Part shown: positions 15,674 through 24,585 of the stretch, one piece after another | Layout: every line of letters starts with the position of its first letter | Numbering within the stretch: position 1 is the first letter of the stretch | Assembly: GCF_014137945.1 (NCBI RefSeq) | Contig: NZ_JACGWX010000003.1 | Location: 1-64,000 of the forward strand | Direction: 5' to 3' | DNA: 64,000 nt | DNA from: Microcella alkalica | GTDB taxonomy: Bacteria; Actinomycetota; Actinomycetes; Actinomycetales; Microbacteriaceae | Notes under the pieces: generated by a model | Told to the model about the DNA's origin: nothing | Seen by the model: the letters and a program-made list of their open reading frames with translations, nothing else | Database searches by the model: none | Made by a program: the position numbers and the translations under genes

Positions 15674-15750
15674 TGGTTGCGGGGGCAGGATTTGAACCTA
15701 CGACCTCTGGGTTATGAGCCCAGCGAGCTACCGAACTGCTCCACCCCGCG
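15674..15750 (-). tRNA. Initiator tRNA-fMet (anticodon CAT), CCA encoded
   Basis: The minus strand folds as a full cloverleaf of 77 bases including an encoded 3' CCA. The anticodon loop is CTCATAA (CAT). Two marks show that it is the initiator rather than the elongator: the first base C1 faces A72, a mismatch at the end of the acceptor stem, and the anticodon stem ends in three consecutive G-C pairs (CTGGG/CCCAG). The D-arm has AGTTCGGTA and the T-arm TTCAAAT. Confidence 0.95.
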
Positions 15751-15762
15751 GCACGAGGGTTA

Positions 15763-15768
15763 ACGATA
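15763..15768 (-). promoter_or_regulatory. -10 box of the initiator tRNA promoter
   Basis: TATCGT on the minus strand, 12 bases before the first base of the tRNA. Confidence 0.5.
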
Positions 15769-15831
15769 CCAGGGGCCGGAGCATCCGTCGAATCGCCCCG
15801 GGTGGACGCGTCGGGCCGGGCGCGTCGCGGG

Positions 15832-17070
15832 TCAGGAGGAGTGCGCGAACTCGGCCTCCGCCGCCCAGACGACCTCCTGCGCGCGGCGGGCGAGGCTGAC
15901 GAGCAGCCCACGCTCGGCCGCGGTCATGCTCGTCCGCGGCTCGCGATCGATCACGCAGACCGCGCCGACCGGTCGGCCGTCGGCACCTTCGATCGCGGCC
16001 CCTGCGTAGAAGCGGATGCCGCCGGGCGCCGTGACGAGCGGGTTGTCGGCGAAGCGCGCGTCCCGCTGGGCATCGAGCACGATGAGCGGCTCGTCGAGCT
16101 CGACCGCGTAGAGGCAGAAGGAGTCCTGGATGGGCACGCTCTCGGCGATGGGCCCCGTGCGGGCGACGTGCCACTGGCGATCCGGCCCCAGGACCGTCAC
16201 GAGAGCGGACGGCGCGCGGAACGCGGCCGCGGCGACGGCGACGATCCACTCGAGGCGTGCGCGGTGCTGCGAGAGCGCGAGGACGAGCAGGTCGTTGCGG
16301 GCGGCATCGGCGGCACCGAGCGACCGGCGCTGGGCGACCGGGACCCCGACGACGCGATCGAGGTCGTCCATGAGCGCGGCGGCCAGGATCGTCCCGGTCA
16401 GGGCGTAGTCACCGCGAGAGATGGCCGCATCGGGCGCGAGGCCGAGCGCGGGCGCGGGCGGAAGGCGGAGGACATCGATCCCGCGCTCGGTCGCGAGCTG
16501 CGCCTGCAGGATCGCGTTGAGCTCGTTCGCCCGGCGCTCGGCCCAGCCGACGACGGCGCCGTGGAGGCCGGGGAGGTCCCCCAGCTCGGGGATCTGCAGC
16601 ACGACGAGGCGCGTCGCCCATCCGGCGGTGGACCGCCAGCCCTCGAGGAGGTCGTGGATCGCGTCTCGCCATGCCCGCGAGGTCTGCCCGGAGAGCACGT
16701 CGACGGCACCGAGGACGACCACGACGACGTCGTAGCGGCCGGGCGACGCCGAGCGCAGCGCGCTCGCGATGTCGCTCAGGCCCCACCGCTCGTCGGCGAG
16801 CACGTCGACGACGGCGCCCCGGCCCGTGCCCGCGCGCAACGCCCGAGCGACGGAGCCCGGCAGCGCGAGCTCGTGCGAGACGACGCCCCATCCCACCGCT
16901 CCGCCAGCCCCGACCAGCAGGAGCCGATCGGGGGACGGCCCGTCGGCGACCGCGTGCGGCCCGTCTACGGGGCGCGGGATGGCATCGCGCGCGTCGGAGG
17001 CCCAGGCCTCCCAGGCGCGCAGGACAGGGCGGAGAGAGACCGCCATCGCATCGGCCAGATCTGTCGACAT
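15832..17070 (-). CDS. SGNH-hydrolase-like domain fused to a GAF domain
   Basis: A 412-residue protein of two parts. Residues ~45-230 look like an SGNH/GDSL fold: LLLVGAGGAVGWGVV at the first strand, VVVVLGAVDVLSG where GxxD is expected, and a weak C-terminal block. The canonical GDSL Ser is replaced by a Gly-Ala-Gly-Gly run, so activity is doubtful. Residues ~260-400 form a GAF domain of the type found in bacterial sensors, with IQDSFCLYAVE, DARFADNPLV, IRFYAGAAI and VGAVCVIDREPR. GGAGG 5 bases before ATG 17070 fixes the start. It may sense a small molecule or redox state; no output domain such as a kinase or cyclase is present. Confidence 0.7.
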   Translation of the reverse strand: MSTDLADAMAVSLRPVLRAWEAWASDARDAIPRPVDGPHAVADGPSPDRLLLVGAGGAVGWGVVSHELALPGSVARALRAGTGRGAVVDVLADERWGLSDIASALRSASPGRYDVVVVVLGAVDVLSGQTSRAWRDAIHDLLEGWRSTAGWATRLVVLQIPELGDLPGLHGAVVGWAERRANELNAILQAQLATERGIDVLRLPPAPALGLAPDAAISRGDYALTGTILAAALMDDLDRVVGVPVAQRRSLGAADAARNDLLVLALSQHRARLEWIVAVAAAAFRAPSALVTVLGPDRQWHVARTGPIAESVPIQDSFCLYAVELDEPLIVLDAQRDARFADNPLVTAPGGIRFYAGAAIEGADGRPVGAVCVIDREPRTSMTAAERGLLVSLARRAQEVVWAAEAEFAHSS

Positions 17071-17179
17071 GAGCACCTCCGGGGTCGGGTTGCGCTCAGG
17101 CTAGGGCCGACGAGGTCCCCGGCGGCGTGTCCTCCGTTTGGAGGACAGACCGGATGTTCGCAATGCGAACGGTCCGCGC

Positions 17180-18049
17180 TCAGTCCGCGCGACGCGTCGC
17201 GCCGAGACTCATCCCGAGCGGGAGCATCGTCTCGCCCGGCATGCGCCACAGCGCGTCGTCGCCGCGCTCGCACGCCGCGAAGATCCGCCACGGCACCGCG
17301 TCGTGCTCGTGCAGGAAGTCGATGTCGAGCCCGGCGGCGATGAGTTCGGTGATCGTGCGGCCGAGGGGGTGCATCCACTCGACGGTGCGCGAGTTCTCCA
17401 GGCGCGCGTCCGGCTCCGCGTAATCGCCGTCCTCGTCGGTCGACAGCCCGCCCTCGCGGAAGTACCCGTAGGAGGGCAGGGGGAACGGGCGCCCGTCGAC
17501 GGGAACGCTTCCGGCGGCGTCGTCGAAGACGAAGGCGGTCGGATGCCCGTCCGCGAAGTACAGCCGCCCCCCGGGCTTGAGGAACCAGGCGATGATGCGA
17601 GCCCACTCCGCGATGTCGGGCAGCCAGCCGATCGTGCCCCACGTCGTGTAGACGACGTCGAATCCCTCGGGGTCGGGCAGCCGGTGACGGGCGTCGTAGA
17701 GGTCGGCGCACACGAAGCGCGTGCGGTCAGCGAGCCCGAGCTCGTCGGCGAGCTCGCGCGCGGCGCTGATCGCGGGCATCGAGAAGTCGAGGCCGACGAC
17801 CTCCGCCCCCCGCTGGGCGAGGACGAGAGAGTCAGCGCCGAAGTGGCACTGCAGGTGCAGAACCCGCAGGCCGGCCCAGCCGTCGGGCGCGATGCGCGTG
17901 AGCTCGGCCTCCTCGATCGGGTAGAGCCGCCCCTCGCCCCGCCGAAGCGGGGCGAGATCGTAGAAGTCGCTGCCGAGGTGCACGGGGACCTTCTCGTCCC
18001 AGTGGGCGCGGTTGAGGGCGACCCACTCGGGCTCGATGCCGGCTCCCAC
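17180..18049 (-). CDS. Class I SAM-dependent methyltransferase
   Basis: A 289-residue methyltransferase. The SAM-binding glycine region reads VLHLQCHFGADSL (motif I), followed by VVGLDFSMPAI (acidic loop), VCADLYDAR and FDVVYTTWGTIGWL. The C-terminal half (FADGHPTAFVFDD, PSYGYFREGG, TVEWMHPLGRTI) is typical of a widespread small-molecule methyltransferase group in actinobacteria. The GTG start at 18049 has GGAGGAG about 8 bases upstream, which overlaps the end of the UPF0182 gene, so the two are co-transcribed with a 5-base gap. The methyl acceptor is unknown. Confidence 0.82.
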   Translation of the reverse strand: MGAGIEPEWVALNRAHWDEKVPVHLGSDFYDLAPLRRGEGRLYPIEEAELTRIAPDGWAGLRVLHLQCHFGADSLVLAQRGAEVVGLDFSMPAISAARELADELGLADRTRFVCADLYDARHRLPDPEGFDVVYTTWGTIGWLPDIAEWARIIAWFLKPGGRLYFADGHPTAFVFDDAAGSVPVDGRPFPLPSYGYFREGGLSTDEDGDYAEPDARLENSRTVEWMHPLGRTITELIAAGLDIDFLHEHDAVPWRIFAACERGDDALWRMPGETMLPLGMSLGATRRAD

Positions 18050-18054
18050 GCCGC

Positions 18055-20982
18055 CTACTCCTCCGTCTGCAGCTCGCTCAGCTCGAAGAGGCGCTCGAGG
18101 GCCGCCTGCAGACGCTCGTCGGCCTCGGCGGCCGCCACGAGGTCGTTCGACGCGTAGGCCGCCTCGCGCTCGAGCAGAGCCTCGCGGGCCTCCTTGAGCG
18201 CGGCCTCGAAGTCGAGGTCGGGGTCGGCGGGCGGCTCGGGGTCGGCCGGCTGCTCGGGGTCGGCCGGGGCCTCCGGATCGCTCGGCTCGAGCGGATCGAT
18301 CGGGTCGACGTCGCCGTCGCCCGCCTCGGCTCCGGACTCGCCGCCGAAGAGCGCGTCGAGCGCCTGGTCGAGGGTGTCCTCGAAGGCGATCTCGTTGCCG
18401 AACGCGACGAGCACCTTCCGCAGCAGCGGGTAGCTCGTCCCACCGGTCGACTGCACGTAGACCGGCTGCACGTAGAGGAGGCCGCCACCGACCGGCAGGG
18501 TCAGCAGGTTGCCGCTGATGACCTCGGTCTCGCCCTGGCGCAGCAGGTTGAGCTGCTGGCCGACGTTCGCGTCGGAGTCGAACTGGTTCTGCACCTGCCC
18601 GGGGCCGGGAACGGTCGTCTGCCTGGGCAGGGTGAGCAGCGTGAGCTTGCCGTAGTCCTCCCCCGCGTCGGCGTTCGCCGTGAGGTAGCCGTAGAGCACG
18701 TTGCGACTGTTGCCCCCGGAGGAAGCCGGGATGAACGTCGAGTACAGCGTGAAGGCGGGCTCCTCCGTGCCCGGCACCTGCATCGTCAGGTAGTAGGGCG
18801 GCTGGAGCGTCGGGCTGGCCGCGGCCGAGCCCGGGTCGTTCGGGGTCACCCACTCGTCGTCGCGCGAGAAGAAGGAGCCCGGGTCCGTGACGTGGTACTC
18901 GCCGAGGATGTCGCGCTGAACCTTGAAGAGGTCGGCCGGGTAGCGGACGTGGGCGAGAAGGTCATCGCTCATCTCCTCCATCGGCTCGAGGGTCGAGGGG
19001 AAGATCTTCTGCCAGGTCTGCAGGATCGGGTCGCCCGTGTCCCACGCGTAGAGCGTGACCGAGCCGTCGTAGGCGTCGACGGTGGCCTTCACCGAGTTGC
19101 GGATGTAGTTGATGTCGTCGATCGGGAAGGTCGGCGTCGGCGTGTACGTGTCGGCGATCGCGGCCGAGAGCGGCACGGAGGTCGAGTACGGGTAGTTCGC
19201 CGAGGTCGTGTAGCCGTCGATGATCCACTGGATCCGGCCGTCGACGATCGCCGGGTACGGGTCGCTGTCGAGCGTCAGGTACGGGGCGACCTTCTGCACC
19301 CGATCGAGCGGGTTGCGGTCGTAGAGGATCTGCGAGTCGTCGTTGACGGCGTCGGAGAGGAAAATCTGCTCCGACTGGAACTTCAGCGCGTAGAGCAGCT
19401 TCTTGAAGGCGTTGTCGAGCGCCGGCCCGCCGTCGCCCGTGAATGTGTACGTGCGGTTGCCCGAGGTGTCGTCCTCCTCGCCGCCCTCCGACGGGAAGTC
19501 GAGCTCGAGGGCGGGCGCGCCCTCCGGGGCGCCGACGATCGAGTACTCCGGCGAGGTCTCGCCGAAGTAGATGCGCGGCTCGTACTCGCCGACCGAGTCG
19601 GACAGCGGGCCGCTGACCGGGATGCCCGACTCGAGGAAGAGCGGCTGACCGTCGTCGGCCCGCTGGTTGCCGTACGCGGCGACTATTCCGTAGCCGTGCG
19701 TGAAGACGATGCGGGAGTTGTACCAGCTCTCCTCCGTCTGCTCGTTCGGGGTGAGCTCGCGGACGGAGATGACGGTGTCCTGCGTCTCGCCGTCGATCTC
19801 GTAGCGGTCGACGTCGAGGTACTGCGGGAAGCCGTAGTACGGGCGGAACTGCTCGAGCTGGGCGAAGGCGTCGGTGACGAGCGCCGGGTCGATGATGCGG
19901 ATGTTCGCGGTCGTCGCGGCATCCTCCCGCAGCGCGCCCTCCTCCGCGCTCGTCGTCGCCGCGTACGGCACCTCCTCGATGCCCGAGATGCCGTACGCGT
20001 CGCGCGTGGCCTCGATGTTGCGCTCGATGTAGGGCGCCTCTAGGGAGCGGGCGCTCGGCTCGACCTGGAAGCGCTGCACGATCCAGGGGTAGACGCTGCC
20101 GACGAGGATGCCGGAGATGATGAGGAGCGCCGTGCCGACGATCGAGAGTCGCCAGCGGCCGATGATGGCGGTGATGATGAAGAGCACCGCGATGAGCGCG
20201 GCGATGCCGGCGAGGATCTGCCTGCCCGGGATCGTCGCGAAGACCTCGGTGTAGCCGGCGCCTGCCGCGAGGAAGCCGTCGCTCGGCTGCACGAGGGCCG
20301 CGTACTGGTCGAGCCAGATCGACACGGCTTGCAGGGCGATGTAGATCGCCGCGGTCACGGCGAGCTGGATGCGCGCGGTGCGCGAGATGCGCACCTCACG
20401 ACCGGTGAAGCGGATCGCGCCGTAGAGGTAGCTCGTCGCGACGGCGGCGATCGCCGAGAGGAGCACGACGCCCGAGGCGAAGGCGACGATGCCGCGCCAG
20501 AACGGGAGCTCGTAGATGTAGAAGGAGATGTCGAGGCCGAACTGCGGGTCGACGTCGCCGAAGGGGGTCCGGTTGATCCACTGGAGCACCATCGGCCAGC
20601 GACTCGCGGCCGCGACGCCCGCGAAGAGGCCGAGGACGGCCGGGATGCCCAGCATCGCGACGCGGCGCAGCGGCTCCACGACCTCCTGGTAGCGGTCGAG
20701 CTGGCTCGAGAGCTTCGCGTAGACGGGGCGCGAGCGGTACGCGATCTGCAAGCTCGCGAACACGGGGATGAACATCCCGAGGAAGCCGACGAGGAACATC
20801 CCACCGGTCGCGAGCCACTGCGTCGTCAGGACGGGCAGATAGCCGACCTGGTCGAACCAGAGCACGTCGCTGTAGAAGTTCGCGAAGACGAAGAAGAGCA
20901 CGACGACGACGGCGAGGATGCCGGCCGAGATCGCGAGAGTCGCCCGGTTGCGGTTAGCGGGCGGCGTTGCGGTGGACGTCAC
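18055..20982 (-). CDS. UPF0182 family large membrane protein
   Basis: A 975-residue protein. The first ~330 residues contain about seven membrane spans (for example AGILAVVVVLFFVFANFYSD and AALIAVLFIITAIIGRW). The remainder is a large extracytoplasmic domain typical of UPF0182. Near residues 895-930 an acidic Pro-rich linker (PIDPLEPSDPEAPADPEQ) precedes a Glu/Ala-rich coiled segment at the C-terminus. It is well conserved in Actinobacteria but its function is not known. From memory it is the counterpart of M. tuberculosis Rv3193c, and the genes next to it match that neighbourhood. A TAGTCT box at some distance and GGGAGA before GTG suggest a leadered message. Confidence 0.9.
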   Translation of the reverse strand: MTSTATPPANRNRATLAISAGILAVVVVLFFVFANFYSDVLWFDQVGYLPVLTTQWLATGGMFLVGFLGMFIPVFASLQIAYRSRPVYAKLSSQLDRYQEVVEPLRRVAMLGIPAVLGLFAGVAAASRWPMVLQWINRTPFGDVDPQFGLDISFYIYELPFWRGIVAFASGVVLLSAIAAVATSYLYGAIRFTGREVRISRTARIQLAVTAAIYIALQAVSIWLDQYAALVQPSDGFLAAGAGYTEVFATIPGRQILAGIAALIAVLFIITAIIGRWRLSIVGTALLIISGILVGSVYPWIVQRFQVEPSARSLEAPYIERNIEATRDAYGISGIEEVPYAATTSAEEGALREDAATTANIRIIDPALVTDAFAQLEQFRPYYGFPQYLDVDRYEIDGETQDTVISVRELTPNEQTEESWYNSRIVFTHGYGIVAAYGNQRADDGQPLFLESGIPVSGPLSDSVGEYEPRIYFGETSPEYSIVGAPEGAPALELDFPSEGGEEDDTSGNRTYTFTGDGGPALDNAFKKLLYALKFQSEQIFLSDAVNDDSQILYDRNPLDRVQKVAPYLTLDSDPYPAIVDGRIQWIIDGYTTSANYPYSTSVPLSAAIADTYTPTPTFPIDDINYIRNSVKATVDAYDGSVTLYAWDTGDPILQTWQKIFPSTLEPMEEMSDDLLAHVRYPADLFKVQRDILGEYHVTDPGSFFSRDDEWVTPNDPGSAAASPTLQPPYYLTMQVPGTEEPAFTLYSTFIPASSGGNSRNVLYGYLTANADAGEDYGKLTLLTLPRQTTVPGPGQVQNQFDSDANVGQQLNLLRQGETEVISGNLLTLPVGGGLLYVQPVYVQSTGGTSYPLLRKVLVAFGNEIAFEDTLDQALDALFGGESGAEAGDGDVDPIDPLEPSDPEAPADPEQPADPEPPADPDLDFEAALKEAREALLEREAAYASNDLVAAAEADERLQAALERLFELSELQTEE

Positions 20983-21100
20983 GGAGAGTCTCCCAGGAGT
21001 CGGGTGGCGATCCAGGCCAGACTAGCGGGCGGAACCTTGGCGGCGGCCCCGCGCACGCGCTGTTCGCTCAGGGCGCGGACGCCGCTCCGACGGATCGCGT

Positions 21101-22213
21101 CTAGGAGCCGCAGCGCGGCAGAGCGCCCCGGTCGCCCCCGTCCGCGACGGTCTGCAGGACCCCGATCGCGTCGTCGAGCGTCGCGACCCGGAAGACGTCG
21201 AGACCGTCGGGGATGCTGCCGACCACCTCGCCGCAGTTCTCCGCGGGTGCGAGGAATATTTCGGCACCTGCGTCGACCGCGCCGTACATCTTCTGCACGA
21301 CGCCGCCGATGGGGCCGACCGTGCCGTCAGCGGCGATCGTGCCGGTGCCCGCGACCTCGGCGCCGCCGGCGAGCGAGCCGGGAGTGAGCTTGTCGATGAT
21401 CCCGAGCGCGAACATCATGCCGGCGCTCGGGCCGCCCACGTTCGACAGCTCGATCTCGACCTCGAATGGGAACTCGTAGTCGCCCGCGACGAGGATGCCG
21501 ATGACCGGCACGCGCTCGGTGCCCTCGCTGAGGCGCGGCGTGACCTCGACCGTGCGCTCCCGGCCGCCGCGCTCGATGCCGAGCACGACGGGCGATCCCG
21601 TGCCGTTCTCCGAGATCGCGGCGCGCAGCGCCGTGACATCCCGCACCGGCTCGCCCTGGATCGACACGATCACATCGTCGGCCTCGAGGATGCCGACGGA
21701 TGCGCCGCCCTCCTGCGCCTCGACGACGTACAGGCGGCTCTCGTACGGCTCGCCGATCGCGCGGAGCGCCGCCGCGACGGCCTCCTGCTGCGAGTTCTCC
21801 ATCTCGATGCGGCTCTGCTCCCGCCTGTCGTCGGTCGAGAGCCCCGGCGGGAAGACCGATTCGAGCGGCACGACCGACTGCTCGGGGTCGAGCCACGCGG
21901 CCGCGACCTCGAACCACGACGGCTGGGCCTCGGGGTTGCCGAGGACGTTGACCGTCAGGAGGCTCAGCGAGCCCTCGGTGGGGTACGTCGGCTCGGTGGG
22001 GATGGTGATGAGCGCCACCTCCTCACCGTCGACCGAGACCGAGCCGAGGGTGTCGAAGACCGGACCGGGGCGCTCGATGACGTACGGCGAGGGGAGGACG
22101 GCCATGGCGAGCACGCCGAAGACGGTCACGGCGAGCAGGAGCCAGCCGATGCGGCGGCCGCGCGAGCGCGCCTCGTCCTGCTCGGCGTCGGCCCCGTCGG
22201 TGAAGAGCGACAC
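21101..22213 (-). CDS. Membrane-anchored PDZ/Lon-like serine protease (YlbL type)
   Basis: A 370-residue protein: one N-terminal span (about 22-41), a PDZ domain (about 165-235) and a Lon-type (S16) proteolytic domain. The Lon dyad is Ser263 (NVGGPSAGMMFAL) and Lys308 (GPIGGVVQKMYGA), so it should be an active ATP-independent protease outside the membrane. The GTG start at 22213 has AGGA at suitable distance. Conserved actinobacterial synteny places it next to UPF0182 and DUF2342, as here. It is divergent from the DUF2342 gene across 82 bp. Confidence 0.88.
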   Translation of the reverse strand: MSLFTDGADAEQDEARSRGRRIGWLLLAVTVFGVLAMAVLPSPYVIERPGPVFDTLGSVSVDGEEVALITIPTEPTYPTEGSLSLLTVNVLGNPEAQPSWFEVAAAWLDPEQSVVPLESVFPPGLSTDDRREQSRIEMENSQQEAVAAALRAIGEPYESRLYVVEAQEGGASVGILEADDVIVSIQGEPVRDVTALRAAISENGTGSPVVLGIERGGRERTVEVTPRLSEGTERVPVIGILVAGDYEFPFEVEIELSNVGGPSAGMMFALGIIDKLTPGSLAGGAEVAGTGTIAADGTVGPIGGVVQKMYGAVDAGAEIFLAPAENCGEVVGSIPDGLDVFRVATLDDAIGVLQTVADGGDRGALPRCGS

Positions 22214-22282
22214 GGGTTGTTCCTCTCGAAATCCGGCCGTCAGCCTACGGCGAAACCCGGCCGGAGAGCGCGGGCGCCGCAC

Positions 22283-22288
22283 TAGCGT
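22283..22288 (+). promoter_or_regulatory. -10 box for leaderless start of the DUF2342 gene
   Basis: TAGCGT, seven bases (AGGCGGC), then ATG at 22296. Confidence 0.55.
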
Positions 22289-22295
22289 AGGCGGC

Positions 22296-23693
22296 ATGGC
22301 TGACGATTCCCTCGGCGGCGCCGAGGACGAGTTCCGCGAGATGATGCGAAAGTTCCTGGCTGGAGAGGGCGACATCGACCCCGCGAGGCTCGCCGGCGCC
22401 GCGGGGCTCCCCGCCGACCCCGCGATGGTCGCGCGGCTCATGGGGCAGCTGCAGCGCGCGATGAACTCCCCCAGCGAGGGCATCGACGAGAAGCTCGCAC
22501 GCGACGAGGCGGGGCGCATCGCCGCGACGGGCGCCGTGACGCCCTCGGCAGCCGAGCTCGAGGCCCTCCGCCAGGCGCTCCACGTCGCGGCGCTGTGGCT
22601 CGACGAGGCGACGAGCATCACGCAGCTCACCGCCGAGCCCTCGCTCATCTCGCGCGCCGACTGGGCGCGCCAGACCCTGCCGGTGTGGAGCCAGCTCGCC
22701 GAGCCCGTCGCGCTCTCGATCGCCGACGCCCTCACGACGGCCCTCGACACCCAGGTCCCCGAGGAGCTCAAGGCGATGATGGGCGATGCGACGGGCATGA
22801 TGCGCTCGCTCGGCGGCACGCTCTTCACGCTCCAGCTCGGGCACGTCGTCGGCCAGCTGTCGGCCGAGGTCGTCTCCGGCGGCGACATCGGGATCCCGCT
22901 CCTCCCCGGCCGCGACGACCACGACGTGCAGGCGGCCCTGCTGCCGCAGAACGTCGCCGCCTTCGCGCAGGGGCTCGACATCCCCCTCGACCAGGTGCAC
23001 CTCTACCTCGCCGTGCGCGAGCTCGCCCACGCCCGTCTCTTCCGCCATGCCCGCTGGCTGCGGGCGCACCTCATCAGCGCGATCACCGACTACGCGCGCG
23101 GGATCAGCATCGACGCCTCGAGCATCGAGAGCCTCGCGGCCGACTTCGACCCCGCGAACCCCGAGAGCCTCCGCGAGGCGCTCACGAGCGGCGCGCTCAT
23201 CCCGCCGAAGACCGATGCGCAGCTCGCCGCCCTCGCCCGGCTCGAGACGACGCTCGCCCTCATCGAAGGATGGGTCGACGTGGTCACGGCCGACGCGACG
23301 AGCCGGCTGCCCCGAGCGGATGCCGCGGCCGAGACCGTGCGCCGGCGCCGCGGCGCGGGCGGGCCGGCCGAGTCCGCCTTCGCGACGCTCGTCGGGCTCG
23401 AGCTGCGCCCGCGACGGCTCCGCGAGGCTGCCGCGTTCTGGCGGGCGATCACCGACGGGGTCGGCACCGCCGCACGAGACGATCTGTGGGGCCACCCCGA
23501 CCTCCTGCCGACCGCGGAGGACATCGACGACCCCGCGCGCGTCATCGCGGGAATCCAGGCGGGGCCGGTCGACGACGATGCGTTCGACCAGGCGCTCAGC
23601 GAGCTGCTCGCCGACGAGGGCGATCGTCCCGTCGAGGGGGCACCGGGTGTCGAGCCCACCGAGGGCGACGACCCGGGGCCTGTGCACAACTGA
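22296..23693 (+). CDS. DUF2342 zinc-dependent metalloprotease-like protein
   Basis: A 465-residue soluble, largely helical protein. Blocks typical of DUF2342 are QLGHVVGQLSAEVVSGGDIG, IPLLP and the segment VRELAHARLFRHARWLRAH, which sits where the family has its zinc-binding helix and supplies Glu/His ligands. Members are annotated as zinc-dependent metalloproteases or 'coenzyme F420 biosynthesis associated' proteins, but no substrate is established. The C-terminus is acidic and probably disordered. The next gene starts 34 bases downstream on the same strand and is likely co-transcribed. Confidence 0.85.
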   Translation: MADDSLGGAEDEFREMMRKFLAGEGDIDPARLAGAAGLPADPAMVARLMGQLQRAMNSPSEGIDEKLARDEAGRIAATGAVTPSAAELEALRQALHVAALWLDEATSITQLTAEPSLISRADWARQTLPVWSQLAEPVALSIADALTTALDTQVPEELKAMMGDATGMMRSLGGTLFTLQLGHVVGQLSAEVVSGGDIGIPLLPGRDDHDVQAALLPQNVAAFAQGLDIPLDQVHLYLAVRELAHARLFRHARWLRAHLISAITDYARGISIDASSIESLAADFDPANPESLREALTSGALIPPKTDAQLAALARLETTLALIEGWVDVVTADATSRLPRADAAAETVRRRRGAGGPAESAFATLVGLELRPRRLREAAAFWRAITDGVGTAARDDLWGHPDLLPTAEDIDDPARVIAGIQAGPVDDDAFDQALSELLADEGDRPVEGAPGVEPTEGDDPGPVHN

Positions 23694-23727
23694 CGCCCTC
23701 GAGCGGGGCGCCGCGCATCATGTGCCC

Positions 23728-24585
23728 ATGGTCCTGCGCATCGATCCGCGTCGCCCCCTCGTGTGGCGCACGCCGCACAGCATCCAGATCGGCGTCGACC
23801 CCGTCGTCGCGATCATCGACCCCGTCGACGACGGGGACGCGCGGCTGATCGCCGCGCTCGCGACCGGCGTCACGCGCAGCGGGCTCGCAATGCTCGCCTC
23901 GACGCTCGGCGTCCCCTCTTCCCGCCTCGACGAGCTCCTGACCGCCCTCGAGCCCGCTTTCGCTCCTCCGCGCGTCGCCGCCGTGCGACGCGTGGCGGTG
24001 ATCGGAGCGGTGCCCGCCGCGGGGCGGATCGCCCGGATCATCGCGGACGCCGGGCATCCGGTCATCGCCGCGGCGCACGGCGCCGGAGTCCTCGACGAGT
24101 CGATCGACGCCGCCGTCCTCGTGAGCCACCACGTGATCGACCCGACCGAGCACCTCGCATGGCTGCGCCGCGACATCGTGCACGTGCCCGTCGTGATCGG
24201 CGAGGAGGCCGCGACCGTCGGGCCGCGAGTCGAGCCGGGCACGACGCCCTGCCTCGCGTGCGTCGATCAGGCGCGCACGGCCGCCGATCCGTCCTGGCCC
24301 GCGATCGAGGCGCAGCTGTGGGGGCAGCAGGCGCACGCCGACGCGCCGATGCTCGCGACCGAGGCCGCGATCGAGGTGCTGCGGGTGCTGCGCGAGCAGG
24401 ATGCCGCGAGCGTGCGCATCGACGCCGTCACCGGCCGCCGGCACCGTCAGTCGTGGGCGCCGTCGCAGCAGTGCGGATGCCGCGGGCTCGAGCTCGGGCT
24501 GGCTCCCGCCTTCCTCCCCGGGCACGACCTCGCCGGCCCGGTTGACCCAGCCGGTCTCAGCGCCGTGCGGCCCCTCGCCGGCTGA
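23728..24585 (+). CDS. E1/ThiF-like protein with Cys-pair zinc site (TOMM leader-binding-like)
   Basis: A 285-residue protein. A short winged-helix-like N-terminus (residues 1-90, ending TALEPAFAPP) precedes a Rossmann-like part (VAVIGAVPAAGRIARII) in which the glycine-rich ATP motif of true E1 enzymes is incomplete. Four cysteines in two groups, TTPCLACVD near residue 175 and QQCGCRG near 250, look like a structural zinc site. This architecture resembles the E1-like leader-peptide-binding proteins of thiazole/oxazole-modified microcins, but no YcaO gene or precursor lies in the window. It is probably a conserved actinobacterial housekeeping relative. Its last 29 bases overlap the convergent helicase gene. 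Confidence 0.6.
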   Translation: MVLRIDPRRPLVWRTPHSIQIGVDPVVAIIDPVDDGDARLIAALATGVTRSGLAMLASTLGVPSSRLDELLTALEPAFAPPRVAAVRRVAVIGAVPAAGRIARIIADAGHPVIAAAHGAGVLDESIDAAVLVSHHVIDPTEHLAWLRRDIVHVPVVIGEEAATVGPRVEPGTTPCLACVDQARTAADPSWPAIEAQLWGQQAHADAPMLATEAAIEVLRVLREQDAASVRIDAVTGRRHRQSWAPSQQCGCRGLELGLAPAFLPGHDLAGPVDPAGLSAVRPLAG

